Of a DNA stretch of 64,000 nt, positions 63,571 through 64,000 are shown piece by piece. Under the pieces are notes generated by a model. It was not told where the DNA came from. It worked only from the letters and a program-made list of their open reading frames with translations, and made no database searches. The position numbers and the translations under genes are program-made. Position 1 is the stretch's first letter. Each line of letters opens with the position of its first letter. Source of the DNA: Lactococcus taiwanensis (GTDB taxonomy: Bacteria; Bacillota; Bacilli; Lactobacillales; Streptococcaceae); the NCBI RefSeq assembly GCF_014905395.1, contig NZ_BNDT01000001.1, forward strand, positions 416,178 to 480,177, read 5' to 3'.

Positions 63571-63601
63571 AAAAGCTCCCTGCAAGCCATTACTTGTAGG
63601 G
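63567..63601. terminator. Terminator shared by ssb and the TetR gene
   Basis: CCCTGCAAG (63578-63586) and CTTGTAGGG (63593-63601); a T run follows on the - strand (after AGC) and TTTT on the + strand. Confidence 0.8.
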
Positions 63602-63678
63602 TTTTCTAGTAGTTAAAATGGTAAATCATCATCATTAATATTCAGCGGTTCACTACCTGCGAATGGATCGTGTGAATC
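63578..63678. repeat. Original copy of the ssb tail repeat
   Basis: Partner of 61758-61858, forming a direct repeat 1820 bases apart around the SDR/TetR cassette. Confidence 0.8.
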
Positions 63679-64000
63679 GCCAGGTACGTTGCTTTTGTTA
63701 TTTGGTTGGGTTGTTGCAGGAGCATGATTATTCTCAGAACTTTGACGACTTTCAAGGAGTTGGAAGGTGTCATCTACCACTTCAGTGACATACACACGTT
63801 GCCCTTGTTGGTTTTCATAGTTCCTGGTTTGAATCCGCCCAGTAATACCCAATAAAGCCCCTTTTTTAGCCCAATTTACCATGTTCTCAGCTTGTTGGCG
63901 CCAGATCACACAATTAATAAAATCTGCTTCACGTTCGCCTTTAGCATTTTTAAATTGACGATTAACAGCTAAAGAGAAGGTTGCAACAGCTTGGTTTTGT
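63613..64000 (-). CDS. ssb: Single-stranded DNA-binding protein, 5' end outside the window
   Basis: The frame is open to the window edge: [33 protein letters not shown] is the OB-fold core, then [31 protein letters not shown]. The C-terminal tail is a Q/N/P linker ending DDDLPF, the acidic tip that binds partner proteins. The - strand orientation fits its position past dif. The tail of this gene is duplicated at 61758-61858. Confidence 0.93.
   Translation of the reverse strand, partial: QNQAVATFSLAVNRQFKNAKGEREADFINCVIWRQQAENMVNWAKKGALLGITGRIQTRNYENQQGQRVYVTEVVDDTFQLLESRQSSENNHAPATTQPNNKSNVPGDSHDPFAGSEPLNINDDDLPF

Noticed and set aside
1..64000. CRISPR arrays, tRNA or rRNA genes, complete insertion sequences
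   Set aside because: No regularly spaced direct repeats, no tRNA cloverleaf or rRNA stretch, and no transposase were seen on either strand.

Overview
The window reads as a low-GC Gram-positive chromosome, most probably Lactococcus (perhaps the garvieae/petauri group rather than L. lactis; this is inferred from gene content and proteins, no search was run). Lactococcal traits are the fused folKE gene inside a folate operon, murB next to potABCD, several Spx paralogues, acetolactate synthase and decarboxylase, the order dprA-topA-trmFO-xerS, and a XerS-type dif site. That dif site (60584-60614) puts the window at the replication terminus. Genes before it lie mostly on the + strand and genes after it mostly on the - strand.

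Layout. 1-3868: folate operon folKE (5' end outside), folP, Nudix hydrolase, folC. 3977-9605: deoxynucleoside kinase, hom-thrB, ECF vitamin S component, DUF1858/DUF438 pair. 9647-28055: Spx regulator, murB, a 344-nt structured RNA with its own promoter and terminator, potABCD, a 3'-truncated M24 peptidase gene, alpha-amylase, msrB, a cysteine-free Spx paralogue, rRNA methyltransferase, oxidoreductase, methyltransferase, AI-2E-type permease, TPR protein, alsS. 28034-48100: an acquired island of about 20 kb. 48204-59456: quinone oxidoreductase, nitroreductase and their TetR repressor, then rnr, trhO, alsD, dprA, topA, trmFO. 59483-64000: xerS, dif, ATPase pseudogene, type I toxin-antitoxin locus, SDR reductase/TetR cassette and partial ssb.

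The island sits exactly at the 3' end of alsS. A 24-bp sequence covering the last alsS codons and stop is repeated with one mismatch at 48077-48100, so this looks like site-specific integration that restores alsS. It is visibly AT-richer than the flanks. It carries a MucBP-repeat surface protein whose C-terminal polymorphic-toxin-like domain is split off by one extra base, a candidate immunity gene, two secreted proteins, a tyrosine integrase, and a defence cluster: a 1564-residue Avs4-like STAND NTPase/nuclease, an unknown membrane protein, a wrecked abiE locus with an intact operator-like inverted repeat, a two-gene Gabija system, a methyltransferase scrap and a TIR-domain protein.

Three signals in the core are not explained by annotated genes. 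First, a dispersed palindrome of the form ACTGACAG-NN-CTGTCAGT is used as terminator, RNA hairpin, promoter-adjacent element or even coding sequence, and I found no copy in the island. Second, three genes (murB, rlmCD, trmFO) share TGGTATAAT placed so that transcription should begin on the A of the ATG, so they are candidate leaderless mRNAs. Third, there is the unassigned structured RNA upstream of potA.
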